Assembly (NCBI GenBank): GCA_016169945.1
Contig: JADLSH010000388.1
Location: 6,956,501 to 7,020,500 of the forward strand
Direction of reading: 5' to 3'
Source of the DNA: Trachythela sp. YZ-2020
Lineage: Eukaryota; Cnidaria; Anthozoa; Malacalcyonacea; Clavulariidae
Length of the DNA: 64,000 nucleotides
Both the position numbers and the translations under genes were made by a program. How positions within the stretch are numbered: the stretch's first letter is position 1; each line of letters begins with the position of its first letter. The notes under the pieces were generated by a model. It saw nothing but the letters and a program-made list of their open reading frames with translations, had not been told where the DNA came from and made no database searches. Positions 36,401 to 46,700 of this stretch are shown here, in pieces.

Positions 36401-39400
36401 AAAAATTGTTCCCTAGCCATGTTTCTTGAAGGTGGACAAACCAGTTAACGTTGTTTTCTAACCATGTTTCCAGAAAGTGGGCCGAGAAAAACTTGTGGAA
36501 ACATTGAAATTTTCAAGCTGTAAAGATGTGAATTAAAAATTGAGGGCAACATTCACTTAAAATATCCTCCATTATTTAGACTCCGGTTCAGATCTTGGCT
36601 TCAACATTCGTGGTGGTGTAGACCATCCGCATCTCAGTTATGATCCTGGGATTTTTGTAACGACAGTGAAAGTGAATAGTATAGCAGAAAAAGATGGTCG
36701 AATACAACCTGGAGATAAAATACTTGAAGTAAGTAAGACAATCTAGCTGAGGTGCATTTATACAGAGGTTACACACTAGGGAACATCCCGATTATCCATT
36801 AAATTTAATATGTTTGCCACGAGGTGGACGGAAAGCCTTAACAGGTTTTGCAAGTTGCAACCCAATTGACAAAGGTTCCGAGGGTTAGTTAGTTAGTAGT
36901 GCCTTTTGGGTTAGTTTTAGCGAGGGAGAAAACTGGGGCCGGAAGAAAAAAACTCTCGAGAAACAGGAGAGAAAACCCACGTTGAGTTCCTGTATATTTT
37001 CACACCTTGCATTCATTCTTTCTTTGAAATTTCGTTATGCACACAAAAACTCCACAAAAAACTTTTTTGGAATTTTTTTTTTTTCTTTAATTACGTTAAC
37101 ATTCTTTCCTTATCATTTCTTTCTTTGTTTTATATCTTACACCTGTTACCATGTTTTCTTTATTTTACCCTTCTTTCCTGCTTTCGACTTGCATCCTCAA
37201 ACTAAGCTAACTCTTGAAAGCTTGGTTAGTTCTAAACCGTTCTCCCTGTAGAGGTGCAGTAAGGGCCACGCTTATAGTGTTCCAGTGTTGTTACCGGAGG
37301 AAACTGGAGTACCTGGAGAAAACTGGAGTACCTGGAGAAAACTGGAGTACCTGGAGAAAACTGGAGTACCTGGAGAAAACTGGAGAAAACTGGAGTACCT
37401 GGAGGAAACTGGAGTACCTGGAGAAAACTGGAGTACCTGGAGGAAACTGGAGTACCTGGAGGAAACTGGAGTACCTGGAGGAAACCTGATCTCTTTGGTG
37501 GAGTCGAACTGGAAGCACGCTTCTCACGTGCATTTTTTCCATCTTTTGTGTATTCTAACTCTATTTCTCCCGTTTTTATTTTCTCTTTTTCTTACAGATA
37601 AACGGTATTGATGTGCGAAGAGTACCTCGGGAAACTGTCATTGATCTAATAAATGATTCAAAGAAGAATGTCCGTTTAAAATTACTAAAAGATGCCTTAA
37701 AGAATCTAATAGTAAGTCTCGCGTGGCTTATTTTGGTTATTAAATTTGAAGACGGCTACACCAGCCTGAGAACCATTTTATTAACAAATGCAATGAATAT
37801 TGTTTTTTTAAGAAAGAGAACGAGGAAGGTAGTGTTGATGTCAGACGTGGTCCTGTTGTGGTTATTGAACTTAGCAAAGGAACTGAAGGTATAATTTTGA
37901 ATCGTTTTCAATATCTTGCATTTTCACGGGTGTCTTGAGATATTCTACTATTGCTGGGTTTCAGTAAGTGTTTAAATAGGCCTTTTGCATAACACTTAGC
38001 ATAACAATAGCCGGATCCAGTGGACGTAATTGCTTCATTGTCTTTTCATTGTTTTGAAAATCCAACTGTTCTCCATGCGTTCCAGTCACTCATTGTTTTT
38101 TACATATTTGTGACGTCATGCAAGTGGCCTATTTTACTGAAAGGAGCGAATGGTACTGGTCAGCTTTTATTTCGACTCTTATATGCACGAGCAAGCAAAT
38201 TAAACTAATTAAACAACATCTTTCATCACTCTATTTATCTTCCCCCTTAAACAAGACATGCAATGAAAATAATCCAAATATAAGACAACGACTAGTGAAC
38301 TATATATAATGAAAATAATTAACATCATTTTCTCACTCTGATACCTGCCCATTTGACCACCAGCTGCTGCACGATGATGCTTAGTAAAACCTAACTATTT
38401 TCTAACTGAATTAACGTTTTGTGTAATCCTCCCAAGGTCTTGGTTTCAACATCCGAGGTGGTTCTGATGCTCCATATCTTCCTGGTAATCCCGGTATCTT
38501 TGTCACCTCTATTCGTCCGGGGGGAGTGACTGACCGAGATAGACGGTTGAAGAGAGGAGACAGAATATTAGAGGTAGTCTATCTGTATATTTCACTGAAA
38601 AATAAGGAAGATATGATACTATATATTCACTACAGTAAATACTCAACTCCAGATTGAGTTAACGTTCTGTTAACAATACAGTGAGTTTGGCTTGCCAGGA
38701 TTTTTACTATAAATCTATCTGTATATATGTTAATCTATAATGCACTCAGACACTGCATAGCTCCGTCAGTTTGTTTTAACAAATTTTGAATCTTTATTCA
38801 TGGCTGTGTATTCCCATACAAAGTTCTTGAAATTACAGCCTGGAAAGCAAGACGATACAAAATATTGTAAATTTTTCATCCAATTTTCATTCATATATAT
38901 TCAACTATAATTTGATCGATTTGTCGTCGTTGGCCTACGGCCATTAGCTCGACAAACGTTCGTGTTAAACTATTGAATAGTTCTTGGGGTTTTCCTGCTC
39001 GACAGACAGACAAACAAACAAACCAACTAACATATACAAACAAACAAACAAACAAACAAACAAACAAACAAACAAACAAACAAACAAACAAACAAACAAA
39101 CAAACAAACAAACAAACAAACAAACAAACAAACAAACAAACAAACAAACAAACAAACAAACAAACACAAACAAACAAACAAACAAACAAACAAACAAACA
39201 AACAAACAAACAAACAAACAAACAAACAAACAAACAAACAAAAGAATTAAGAAGGAGGTGAAAACATAAACTCCTGCAGGTGCAAAAAGTATTAATAAGC
39301 TGAGCACATCCAAACAAACAAACAAACAAACAAACAAACAAACAAATAAACAAACAAACAAACGAACGAACAAACAAATAAACTGGTGTGAAAACATAAC

Positions 39401-39610
39401 CTCATGACGGAGGTAATTGAAAAGGATTACAATGAGTTAAACACATAAATTAAGATAAAACTTTATTATTTCTAGATTAATAGTGTAGATGTGAGGGATG
39501 TTCCACAAGAGACAGCTGGTCTGTTAGTCCAAAGAAATCAAGGAAAAATTTCACTTTTCGTTGAGAAAGAAGCAGAGAAATATTACAAGATGTCAAACAA
39601 ATTCAAAAAC
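27463..39610 (+). CDS. Three-PDZ scaffold protein (possibly the N-terminal part of a PDZ-anoctamin fusion)
   Basis: Exons: 27463-27585 (first), 34993-35101, 35272-35411, 35712-35816, 35913-35979, 36580-36728, 37598-37711, 37813-37888, 38437-38573 and 39476-39610. They join in one frame to 385 residues. Three PDZ domains lie at about 66-160, 170-269 and 279-372, with carboxylate-binding loops YGFNIKGG, LGFNIRGG and LGFNIRGG. All three carry GIFVT and PGDRILE/GDKILE/GDRILE-type strands, and the second and third share intron positions, so they arose by internal duplication. Tandem PDZ proteins cluster membrane proteins by binding their C termini. The last exon ends at a consensus phase-0 donor (AAC|GTAAGT). 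If that donor is skipped, the frame stops at 39724 after 38 unremarkable residues, with AATAAA at about 39775. No other terminal exon was found before the anoctamin exons. Confidence 0.75.
30204..30364. mobile_element. Foldback MITE with ACAGAATAAACCAGAAGTCT ends
   Basis: Long inverted ends (CAGAATAAACCAGAAGTCTC and its complement, continuing into CACTCTCC) surround a GC-poor centre in which AAACACTTGTTTAG-type sequence also pairs. GTCACGTC flanks both sides (30196-30203 and 30365-30372), consistent with an 8-bp duplication. Confidence 0.75.
31790..31981. mobile_element. MITE with ATAGAGACGACCAGTAGGGC ends
   Basis: About 25-bp near-perfect inverted ends (TAGAGACGACCAGTAGGGCC / GGCCCTACTGGTCGTCTCTA) bound a 190-bp non-coding interior. 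The flanks on both sides contain GGTTAGGG, so the target duplication is hard to call. Confidence 0.8.
33018..33089 (+). CDS. Candidate alternative first exon of the PDZ gene
   Basis: ATG plus 23 codons (MRRTSGRDDSAGIDHLLSLY...) ending in CAG|GTTAGA in phase 0, the phase needed by the exon at 34993. It shares an N-terminal SG(K/R)DD motif followed by an acidic or hydrophobic helix with the exon at 27463. It could instead be chance. Transcript data would decide. Confidence 0.4.
34473..34843. mobile_element. Foldback element with GGCCATTTATACGGGAG ends, interrupted by a nested MITE
   Basis: The outer arms begin GGCCATTTATACGGGAGAAA and run through AATAAGTCGCGACTTACAT on both sides. TTA flanks both ends. 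The left arm is interrupted at 34513 by a 149-bp MITE. The right arm is uninterrupted and shows the pre-insertion sequence. Confidence 0.85.
34513..34661. mobile_element. 149-bp PIF/Harbinger-like MITE, copy 1
   Basis: The terminal inverted repeats start AGGCTCTTTTCCACTCATCG and extend about 50 bp on each side. The flanks are TAA/TAA, matching the 3-bp TWA duplication of PIF/Harbinger elements. The same 149-bp element is found at 40056-40204, and an end fragment lies near 32147-32190. Confidence 0.9.
36060..36480 (+). repeat. Tandem repeat of TTTCCTAGCCATG units with higher order
   Basis: 36090-36200 is a run of about 17-bp GTTTCCTAGCCAT units. 36215-36440 is a longer unit of about 60 bp (CCCAAAGGTGGGCAAACCAGG plus the short unit), three to four times. 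It lies in the intron between the PDZ1-2 linker and PDZ2. Open frames there are repeat artefacts. Confidence 0.85.
37225..37535 (-). repeat. Copy of the dispersed element with an internal 18-bp expansion
   Basis: The same dispersed element as 7355-7510 and 18695-19895 (GGTTAGTTCTAAACCGTTCT ... GTTACCGGAGG ... TCTCACGTG). Here the GGAGTACCTGGAGAAAACT module is repeated about ten times at 37298-37485. It lies just upstream of PDZ exon 37598. Confidence 0.85.
39027..39385 (+). repeat. (CAAA)n tetranucleotide microsatellite
   Basis: About 210 bp of almost pure CAAA repeats (39031-39241), then a 60-bp spacer and a further 75-bp run. All long open frames over it, on both strands, are repeat artefacts. 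Confidence 0.97.
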
Positions 39611-39974
39611 GTAAGTGTGTTATTGAAGGTCCACGATAAAGTTCTTAAATCCCATGATGCTCAACTTTTCCTACCATACCGCACAGTTTTCTCATCGCGC
39701 TTCCCGTCGGAGGCTCATTACTGAAATCTCGAATCCCGCCATTTTTCGTCCTTTCATCCCGTTTTCTGGTGCAAAATAAATGATACCTAATGTTCTGCAA
39801 AGTCTACTGTACACGCATGGCCCTCGTTATTTTATCCCTTGTAACATGCTTACTAGTAGTCCTGTCGAACAAGATGGCGAGAAAAAATCTTGATATTTAC
39901 CCATACCTAGCTAATACTGCCATCACTCCCATCATGTATACCGAACTTGCGGTTAATGCTCAGCAACTGGAGAG

Positions 39975-40245
39975 TTGTTAGAGTAGAGCTTCGTTAGTTA
40001 GAGTGCTGCACCGGAATCGCAGGGCCGCAGGTTCAATTCCTGCCAGAGGGCCTGAAGGCTCTTTTCCACACATCGCAAAACCAACTCGCAAACTCGCTGC
40101 GAGTTCTTGCATGTAATTAAAATAAACTGTCGAGCATTGTGATTGGATGAAAGTACTCGCAGCGAGCTTGCGAGTTGGTTTTTGCGACGAGTGGAAAAGA
40201 GCCTTAAGTTGCACTTTTCGCAACTGCTCCTGGCTTGTTCTAAAA
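39975..40245 (+). mobile_element. tRNA-like SINE interrupted by the 149-bp MITE
   Basis: The left part (39975-40055) has AGAGTAGAGCTTCGTTAGTTAGAG and the box B-like GGTTCAATTCC. The right part (40205-40245) continues AGTTGCACTTTTCGCAACTG. The MITE lies between them. A relic of the same SINE is at 12925-13030. Confidence 0.7.
40056..40204. mobile_element. 149-bp PIF/Harbinger-like MITE, copy 2
   Basis: Exactly the same length as, and nearly identical to, 34513-34661, with the same AGGCTCTTTTCC ends. The flanks read TGA on the left and TAA on the right, a duplication with one substitution. It is inserted in the body of a SINE. Confidence 0.9.
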
Positions 40246-40971
40246 ATGTATCAGATAAATTTTCGTTCGAATATTCCATCTACAAACACCTTCAATACAT
40301 ATGACGCTTCCGCCTCCATTCTTTGCACTAAGGCGCAAACCCGTTGTAATGCGTACTTTGCAATTATGTTATTTGTCAAAATATTGAAAGACATGAAACA
40401 TGACGTGAAAATGTGTACACGTATTCATAATCTCAACACATCCACGCACTGAGTGGGATTTAAAATATATTACAACCTCATTAATATTGTACAAGTTTGT
40501 TGCCGTAATATATTGTTGAATTTTACTAACACACTGTTCAAGAATATACCAATTTATTTACTGTAATTTCCCGCGTTTTCATCTATAAAGCGGTATTTAC
40601 AAAAGGCATTTTTTCTCAAAATATTTTGTCAACTATGTTCTTCAAAACTTCAAGCGATCTCAATTTGATCTTATGAACACCTGCCTCGGTCGAACTCGCT
40701 TTCTGATTGGATAATTTAAGCAAAGCCCAAACTTTAATTTATACATGCTATGCATTGGCGAGTGTGACTGAATATTTATCAAGTTCAAAATAAAATCTGT
40801 CTGAAATAAACTTATTTTGTACCGGATCTCTTGTTTGTTTTGGGGTATATTCGTTCCTCTTTACTGGAATAAAATGGCGCCCAAGCATTGTGGGAGATTT
40901 CTAAAATATCAAGAAAGTTAACAAGGGTTTTTGGCGTTTGATAATAATCTGTCATCGTCTGGGATCAAAGG

Positions 40972-41022
40972 ATGGAGCGAGTGTCCAAAGCGCCTTTAAG
41001 AAGACGAAATAGTGATAGTTTG
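40972..41022 (+). CDS. Weak candidate first exon (MERVSKAPLRRRNSDSL)
   Basis: Seventeen codons from an ATG to a non-ideal donor (TTG|GTATTA), phase 0. Its basic, serine-containing composition resembles the exon at 43681. Support is low: the donor is weak and no upstream promoter signal is clear. Confidence 0.22.
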
Positions 41023-43680
41023 GTATTATATTTGGTTGTGTGTTTAGTGCTTTGTTGTTGTGCAGTGTGTATGTGTGTGTGTTTCATCGTATGATTTTAT
41101 GTTGCATTGTTACATTGGGTTGTACGTGTGTAAGTGCTAGCGTCTCATCTTTAATATTCATTTAAGATTGTTTTGGTGGATGCAGTTATCGATCACTACT
41201 ATATTTTCAAATAAGCGAATTATTTCAACTTCATTTGATTGGTTATACCTTCTTTTACATCGTTCATACGACAGGTTTTAGTATAGTAGAAATATATAAC
41301 TTTTATTACGCATTATACACGAGAATTCCAAATTCTTAATGGATTTGCTATATAATGGCTCATTTATGTATATTTGAATATGTCAAATTGCGCTTGTGAC
41401 TTACTTGGAAAATGTATAATGATACAGATAAAAGCAAAATATGCCACATTTTGATACAAAATCATTTATTTCAATTTTCAAGTTACAAAAAGTATAGTTG
41501 TGCCCAATTTATAAATTCAAATATATATATTCTAAGCATGTTTATCAAGAATATCTAGTATCTACATCTTGTTAAGAACGATGCATTTAATTAATATCAA
41601 CGTACGAGTGTAAAGATTTGAACATTTGCACATTTTAAGCTTAGTATATGGAACTCCAGCCGGTTCTTCATAACTTAATTTGTCTTTGTGTGGTCAGCTA
41701 TGTTTATAGACACTGCAAATACAATGTTCATAGCTTGTTACACATACAAATATAAAACTTCTAACGCTTAATAGTTTTGCAAGCCGCAAAAACGTTATTG
41801 GATCAGCATAAATCACGATATGAAACTCTTGAAACACTCTTTTAACCTCTCATGATTTGTGTGACTAAATGTTTTAAGGATCGCTAAGGCCTAAGGGGCA
41901 AAAATTTCACAAAACGACATGAAAAAACATTTTCACTTGTGAACCTTAATATTCAGTTAACGTTTTCCATTTTAGAAGGAGAGAAGGGCAAAATATATGC
42001 CGATATTTCGTCGTTTATAGGAGAAAAGCTTGTTAAATAGAGATTAACGAAGTGGATGCATTACGGCCACTGCAACCATATCGTATCGAAACGTAGCGTA
42101 TTGCTTTGTTTCCTGAGCACTCGGGTAGAACTAATACTTTAACACAAAAGAAAATGCTACGGTACGTTACGATACGGTTGAAGTGGAAAACGACCTTAAA
42201 TCATTAGACAACTGGTGTCACAAAACACGTTTTCTCATTGACATTGAATGCAATATATAAACTTACATTTGACTGCAATCTTTTTTGATTTGGTCATCAG
42301 TATTTTGAAGGTGCGGACTAATCGTCATATCAAGGATTACTCTTAAGTATAAAGAAATTATTTGTTTCAAATTATTTATATCGGATATTCTCTGGGGGAT
42401 AGTTTGTTTACATATATTTTGGTTAGTGTTTGTAATTTTTCCCCTATTTATATACACAAATATAATAAATGTTGATAACGGTATTAATTTAAACTTTAAA
42501 TAATGTACAGTACAACTTTTTTGTACGTTTTAGTTTCTTAACCAAACTTTAAGTTTATCTTTGACCTGAGAATGGAATATAAATATTTCAATTTAAAGTT
42601 TTAATTGTTATCGACGATTAAGAGGATTAGAGAAAATTAAACAGAGTTAAAAGTGACATGAAGAAATTGCAAAGAGATAATAATCTGAGAAGATTGAATA
42701 TAGCTAGTACGATTAAGATATGTTAAAAGAGGTGAGCTTTAACTCGATGGATGTTTAGCCTAGGAATTATAATTATATTAGAATAATTAGAATTGCGCAA
42801 TTAGAAAAAATAGAATTGGTGGACATAATGTGTAGCGGTTGCTTGAGTATTCAGATATACAGTATGGTTTGAACTCATCTTAAAAGGAAACTTCATGTGA
42901 TTAATCGCCACTAGGACACAGAAACTGTTGGCATAAACGAATGATAATGAAAATACCGGGAGAAAATATCGTATGAATAAGGATTTTGAAACGAGAACCA
43001 TGTTTCCATGAAATTTTTTAATCACAACCCCTCTATGTGAAACATATTGCCTGGTATACATGAATGATGAATCCATTCATTGGTAAAATCTGAGATAGGA
43101 CAAACATCAAGATTCATAGACCATTGGTTAGGTCGTAAGTTGTAGTTCAATATTTTCCAGCTGCAGTCAGTTGGATAATATGATTATATTCAGGTTAGCT
43201 CGTGTTTTATGCCTATCCACTCATGTGAACGGCTGTTAACAAAATCAGTATACCTTAAGAATCAAAATGCTGGAAGATGAAGAACACTCGGTTCAAAAGA
43301 ACAAGTCAGACGATTAAATCCGTTTTGAATATGCATATAGAATAATGCCAAACAAAGATCATTGCTGTTCAACCGTTTCAAGTGTGGTCAATGAATTTCC
43401 TGTAGCGCTAATTAAAAAGGCACCGTATTTCAAAGTCATAGTTAACCTCAAAAAACTAGCTAGTTAGCAATTGTATCCAGATTAGCCAATACGGTAAACT
43501 GTGATATATATAAGATATACAAATGTTTGTCAAACATTTCAACAGCGACAGTGATAAACAAGTAGACATTAAAGTTTGATGCTTGAGTGCACTATACAAT
43601 TAGCATAAGAAACATATTGTCTGTGTCAGTTTACTTGATCACTCAAGCTTAAATTCATCTAAAATGGTACCTCGATAGTC

Positions 43681-43779
43681 ATGGCTTATCGTTCTCGCCG
43701 CAAATCTCGGGAGAGGAGAAGCCCATCCAGCAGCAGCTACAGTAGCGAGTACGATGATTCGACTGGTAGTTACTCAAAG
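43681..43779 (+). CDS. Candidate ANO7 first exon A
   Basis: ATG plus 32 codons ([20 protein letters not shown]...), ending AAG|GTAAAA in phase 0. It is basic then serine/tyrosine/acidic rich, the kind of disordered N terminus seen in anoctamin isoforms. The strongest of the four candidates. Confidence 0.5.
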
Positions 43780-46700
43780 GTAAAATATAAACAAATTAAT
43801 ATTAAATGAAGCAGGCTAGAGTGTCAACTTATAGTGGACTTTATTACACAGTTTAGAAAGGATTATTGACGTTTGTTATACTTGTTTGCTCGTGTTTGTG
43901 ACTATATGTAGTAGTTACATGGTTATTATTGAATAAAATGGTGTAAAAAAACTGGGAACGTTGATATCACAAGATGAGATTCTTGAAGTGAAATTTATTA
44001 AGTGAAAAGTGGCTATGTCAGATTATAGTGACGAGGAAGAGGACAGCGGTTCTGAATACAGTTCGGAAGAGGTATAATTGATACATTTACAATGTAATTT
44101 GCTACATTACAGAATGTACTGTATCTTATTATATAAACGATGGAAAAGTATAAATATAAAGAGGTTGTTTTGTAGTGAAAGTTTTGGACTTTCACAACCT
44201 GTTGATTTTGAAGTCGACTATTCAAATGAGCTGCTTGATATCTCACGCATGATTAAATGATTGCTCAAGTGCTTGGCTGATCATGCATGGTGAAATGATC
44301 CAAAGTTTCCACAGAATTCTTTAATTTGCTTACAACTTACAACAACAATCTATTCCAGTTTTCTAATCCAGAATATCAATCCTAGTAGTAAGCCTGGAGC
44401 AGTTACATTTAACGTATGAGAAATATATAGGAATAGATTAATATAGACGAAGGATGCTTACTTTTAAACTGCTCGGTTCCAAATTATATACGGCACTTTG
44501 CTTTACCATATGAACACTTCTTGACATAACATATTGTATTTTCACAAGATGTTTCAGTTCTTGTATTTGCTTAATAAAAACAAAAACTTGATTGGTTCCA
44601 CGTACTGCTTGTACATTTCGTTCATACATTATGCACATTCAAACTATTGGAGTTAGACGTTATATATATAGGTTAACCTTTATAGGTCGGGAATTCAATC
44701 GATAATAGCCGGCATTAATTGATCAATGAGAAAATATATATCGGAGATCTGCAGCTGAAATATAAATAATGCTTAAGTCAATAACAAATTCGTTACCGTA
44801 GGTGAGACAAAGTTTGATGCAATATATGCAGTACTTGTAAGTGATGTAACACTGTAAAGTAGCAATTAGCCAGTTATTAGTAGGTGAAAAATAATTTTAC
44901 GACTTCAAATCAGTACATTTTTACCTCAACATAGCCGTATATAGTTGTGGACAAAACACTGAATTGAATTATTAAAAAATACATCAATATTAAAACATTA
45001 TAAATGCAGTTTTGAGTCAACAATAGATGTAGAAATTTGCAAATGTTATTAAACGTGTCTCAGTTTTGTCTTAATTGCTTTAAAAATGCAAACATGAATT
45101 TTCTCTTGTGAGTTGTGGCCTTTGACAGACAAAATACATTTTTAGTTTAACAATGAATTGGTTAACCTTCAAACTCGTATAATATTATAACCGTACGTTT
45201 AGGTTTTTCATTAGTACAGTTTTTTCTTTCGGCAATATCCGCAAGTGTTCAGCAAGTAATTAGTCAAACAGTTCAATGTCTGAAAATTTATAAAATACCA
45301 GTAAAAAATTTTGGTTGCTATGATTTCAAAGTGTCATAATAACATGCATATAAAGTTGATGATATAAAGCAATATGTTTTACGAAATTTGGTAGAATAAA
45401 GATTTTCGTGCACTAAAAGAGTAGGAATGAAGTTTTTCTTTAAATCTAAACCGCCAAAGGTAAATTACACATTTAGCTTTTTGTGGGTAAAGAGTAATAT
45501 AGGTATATCTATATATATATATATAGGACGTTGATGAAAGGGGACAATGTAAACGGAGTTTTCTTACTATGATAAAATATTGAATGCGCGTGGTGCCTGC
45601 AGTGTAGGTAGCGATAAACGATATGCCACTTCAGGGTTTGTAAGATCAACGTCGAAGTTCTTGTTATATATATTCAGGTAGTTGGATCTTACAAACTCTC
45701 AAGAATATGGAGTTTGTTTACTGTCTAGGTGTTACCAAATATATTTTTCAGATAAAATCCTCATACAAAGGTTATACCAATAATTATTCTTGAAGTATAC
45801 AGGGAGGATATCGATTGGGATTGTCTCCTGATTCCTTTCCTGCTCCAAATTTGTAGTTATATGCAGTCTTTTTTCTTTTTCTTTTATATATATTATTTCT
45901 GTAAATATTCTTGTACAATGCGACGAATTCTAATAAACTAAACTACAGTTAAAGGTATACATTATTACCATGCAATTCTGGTCTATCATCAGTCCAGAAG
46001 TACATATAGCTATAGGACTGAGTTTCATTCTGGGATTAATATAAATGTGTTAAAGTTGCCATGGGTAGACATGTTTTAAAAGCCACATGCATACGCGATG
46101 TTCGGCGCTATTTACGTACATTGAAATGCATAGCTGCGCAGAGTTTATGTATAGTTTTCACTCATCAATTGATGGGAATCGTGAAGTTAGGACGAAATCA
46201 GACCTAATAGCCATAATCCTCCCAATTATAAGGGAGGGGTCTTTAGTACTTTAGCACATTATAGTTTGACTTGAGGTCATTTCAATATAGACAGATTCAT
46301 ATTTATAATTTGGTGATCAGTGTTGAAGTTTTAGTGGAAAACAATTTAGTAAAATCTTTGCGTTTTAGTCTGTACTTTCAGTGCTTGTAAAATGTGCGTC
46401 TTTGTGCTGTTTGTCGTGTTCCGTTTTGTTATCCGTGTTTGTGTTAGCGTGTCCGTGTTCACGTATTCGTGTTTGTCTTGGTGCCATTACTACGGAGTAT
46501 TTCTGGTTGACCCACCATATTGTTACGTTGATCCTCGGCTCTTCCTCGTATTTGATCGTCGTCGTTCGTCGTAATTGATCGTCGTTGTTCGTCGTATTTG
46601 ATCGTTGGTATATCTATGATTTGACTGATCTGCGTATTTATTCCAGGAGCTGATTCCTAAATACAACACATTCGACGCCCATAATAATAGTTTTTACAAG

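Larger units (their letters stand above)
39611..43680 (+). other. Interval between the last PDZ exon and the anoctamin candidate first exons
   Basis: It contains a SINE split by a MITE (39975-40245), one weak candidate first exon (40972-41022) and otherwise AT-rich sequence in which I see no coding signal, notably 41030-43650. This is either an intergenic region or a long intron of one fused locus. Confidence 0.5.

Noticed and set aside
36199..36429. Open frames with repeated MFPSHVSQRWANQE or its opposite strand
   Set aside because: Produced by the tandem TTTCCTAGCCATG repeat inside a PDZ gene intron.
37214..37611. Open frame with YLEKTGVPGENWSTW repeats
   Set aside because: It comes from the 18-bp expansion in a dispersed element upstream of the PDZ exon at 37598.
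38891..39397. Long open frames of CLFV/TNKQ repeats on both strands
   Set aside because: They are translations of the (CAAA)n microsatellite. No splice, start or family support.
39611..39724. Read-through C terminus of the PDZ protein as the normal end
   Set aside because: Not fully rejected: the donor at 39610 is consensus and the extra 38 residues look like translated intron, so I did not annotate it as coding.
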